Shown one piece after another: positions 16,183 to 17,209 of a stretch of DNA of 17,209 nt. Under the pieces are notes generated by a model. The model was not told where the DNA came from. It did not search any database and saw only the letters and a list, made by a program, of their open reading frames with translations. A program made the translations under genes and the position numbers. How positions within the stretch are numbered: the first letter of the stretch is position 1; each line of letters starts with the position of its first letter. The stretch is from Chloroflexota bacterium (GTDB taxonomy: Bacteria > Chloroflexota > Dormibacteria > Dormibacterales > Dormibacteraceae): NCBI GenBank assembly GCA_005880175.1, contig VBJR01000350.1, positions 1-17,209 of the forward strand, read 5' to 3'.

Positions 16183-17209
16183 GTGACCGGACCGGCAGCC
16201 GACGCCACGACCGTGCCCGTCCCCGAGCCGGACCTGACGCCGGCCCGGCTCGTCGAGCGGGCGACCGGGATGCGGCCGCACCTGCTCGCGCGCCAGCAGG
16301 AGTGCGAGGAGCTGGGCACGCTGCCCGACGGCACCCGCGACGCGTTCGAGGCGGCCGGCTTCTACCGGATCCTCCAGCCCCGCCGGTTCGGCGGCTACGA
16401 GTTCGGGCTCGACACGTTCACCCGGGTCATGTCCGAGATCGCGCGCGGCTGCCCGTCCAGCGGCTGGACCCTGGCCCTGACCGCCGGGCACGCGCACACG
16501 GTCGCGCGCTGGCCGCTCGACGTCCAGGCCGGCCTGTTCGGCGACCGGGGCGACTTCCGGTGCCCGTACGTGGCGTCGGTCACGGCCACCGCCAACCCGG
16601 TGCCGGGCGGATACCGGGTCACCGGCGGCTGGGACTACGGCACCGGCTGCGACGTGGCGACGCACTTCCTCGGCAGCGCGCTGGTGGTGCGCGACGGCGC
16701 GCCCGAGCCGGAGCCGCTGGCCTGCCTCTTCGACCGGGCCGACTTCTCGATCGTCGACAACTGGGACGCGCTCGGCCTCCGCGGCACCGGATCCAGGCGG
16801 GTCGAGGTCGAGGACCGGTTCGTGCCCACGGCGCGGACCCTGCCCGCGACGCGGGTCCGGGAGCGCGTGGAGCCCGCCCTCCACCCCAACCCGCTGTACA
16901 TGGGCCCGATCGGCTGCCTCCTCTTCATGGAGCTGGCGGCCGTCGCCGTCGGGGTGGCGCGGGGGACGCTGGACGAGTACGAGGCGCTGCTCCGGCGGCG
17001 GACGACGCTGTTCCCGCCGTTCGTGCCGCGCTCCGAGCACCACGAGTTCCAGCGCTACTTCGGCGAGGCGTTCGGCCTGATCGACCTGGCCGAGGCCGGC
17101 CTCCAGCGCGCGGCCCGCGACTACACCGAGCTGTGCCGGCGCGACCTGGAGGAGGGCGAGGCGTTCGACGACCTGGCGGACCGCCGCCTGCTGCTCTACC
17201 AGCAGCGGG
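16183..17209 (+). CDS. HsaA-like group D flavin monooxygenase / acyl-CoA dehydrogenase-fold protein (3' end cut by window edge)
   Basis: The visible 342 codons have the acyl-CoA dehydrogenase fold of two-component flavin monooxygenases. The N-terminal helical part contains LPDGTRDAFEAAGFYRILQP and RRFGGYEFGLDTFTRVMSEI, then ARGCPSSGWTLAL. The beta domain has YRVTGGWDYGTGCDVATHFL and WDALGLRGTGSRRVEVEDRF, matching the G-x-W-x-(Y/W)-x-(S/T)-GCD and GLRGTGS motifs of HsaA and HpaB-related oxygenases. These hydroxylate aromatic or sterol-ring substrates using FMNH2/FADH2 from a separate reductase. The substrate cannot be named from sequence. The frame opens with a GTG at 16183 with only a weak ribosome-binding site and runs past the right edge. 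Confidence 0.88.
   Translation, partial: MTGPAADATTVPVPEPDLTPARLVERATGMRPHLLARQQECEELGTLPDGTRDAFEAAGFYRILQPRRFGGYEFGLDTFTRVMSEIARGCPSSGWTLALTAGHAHTVARWPLDVQAGLFGDRGDFRCPYVASVTATANPVPGGYRVTGGWDYGTGCDVATHFLGSALVVRDGAPEPEPLACLFDRADFSIVDNWDALGLRGTGSRRVEVEDRFVPTARTLPATRVRERVEPALHPNPLYMGPIGCLLFMELAAVAVGVARGTLDEYEALLRRRTTLFPPFVPRSEHHEFQRYFGEAFGLIDLAEAGLQRAARDYTELCRRDLEEGEAFDDLADRRLLLYQQR

Overview
The window is very GC-rich (about 70% or more by eye) and densely coded, with a sharp bias to G/C at third codon positions, several GTG starts and many short or overlapping gene junctions. It looks like the chromosome of an aerobic soil- or sediment-type Chloroflexota (for example a Limnocylindria/Thermomicrobia-like lineage) or a deep-branching Actinomycetota. 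The pointers are a form I CO dehydrogenase operon, an ATP-dependent DNA ligase of the archaeal type, GAF/NarL two-component pairs and a proline-threonine-rich lipoprotein. The lineage is an inference. I saw no rRNA, tRNA, CRISPR array, transposase, integrase or phage gene.

Left part (1-2630): a truncated glyoxalase-like VOC gene, a doubtful small ORF, a RibD/DHFR-fold reductase and a lipid-metabolism-type thiolase, all on the minus strand. Divergent from the thiolase is a 71-codon plus-strand ORF whose first two thirds read as the N-terminus of an AraC-type regulator and whose last third reads as the C-terminal tail of a VOC protein. This is probably an in-frame deletion scar joining two formerly adjacent genes.

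Centre (2634-9255, minus strand): the core of the window. A GAF-domain NarL-type histidine kinase and its LuxR/NarL response regulator (9255 to 7364) are followed, after a 116-bp gap with a near-perfect palindrome, by coxM, coxS and coxL (7247 to 3527). These are joined by ATGA overlaps and encode a genuine form I Mo-Cu aerobic CO dehydrogenase, since the AYRCSFR active-site loop is present. An XdhC/CoxI-type maturation factor with a C-terminal YHS domain follows directly. Together these could let the cell oxidise atmospheric CO and pass electrons to the respiratory chain. Control by the adjacent two-component system is plausible but unproven. No coxD, coxE or coxG lies in the window.

Right part (9292-17209): an uncharacterised GNAT-like protein converging on, and overlapping, a SAM methyltransferase; an unrecognised 197-aa protein with a strong ribosome-binding site; a small Cys-rich ORF ending in CCGHYGEPGC; a 15-codon mini-ORF that overlaps the start of an ATP-dependent DNA ligase; then a plus-strand run of dienelactone hydrolase, YceI-family protein, tandem-GNAT acetyltransferase and a lipoprotein with a faint Cu,Zn-SOD-like signature. 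The window ends inside an HsaA-like group D flavin monooxygenase / acyl-CoA-dehydrogenase-fold gene.

No wholly new multi-gene system is obvious. The items most worth a second look are the two-component/coxMSL/XdhC-YHS block, the AraC-VOC chimera, the small CCGHYGEPGC protein and the SOD-like lipoprotein.
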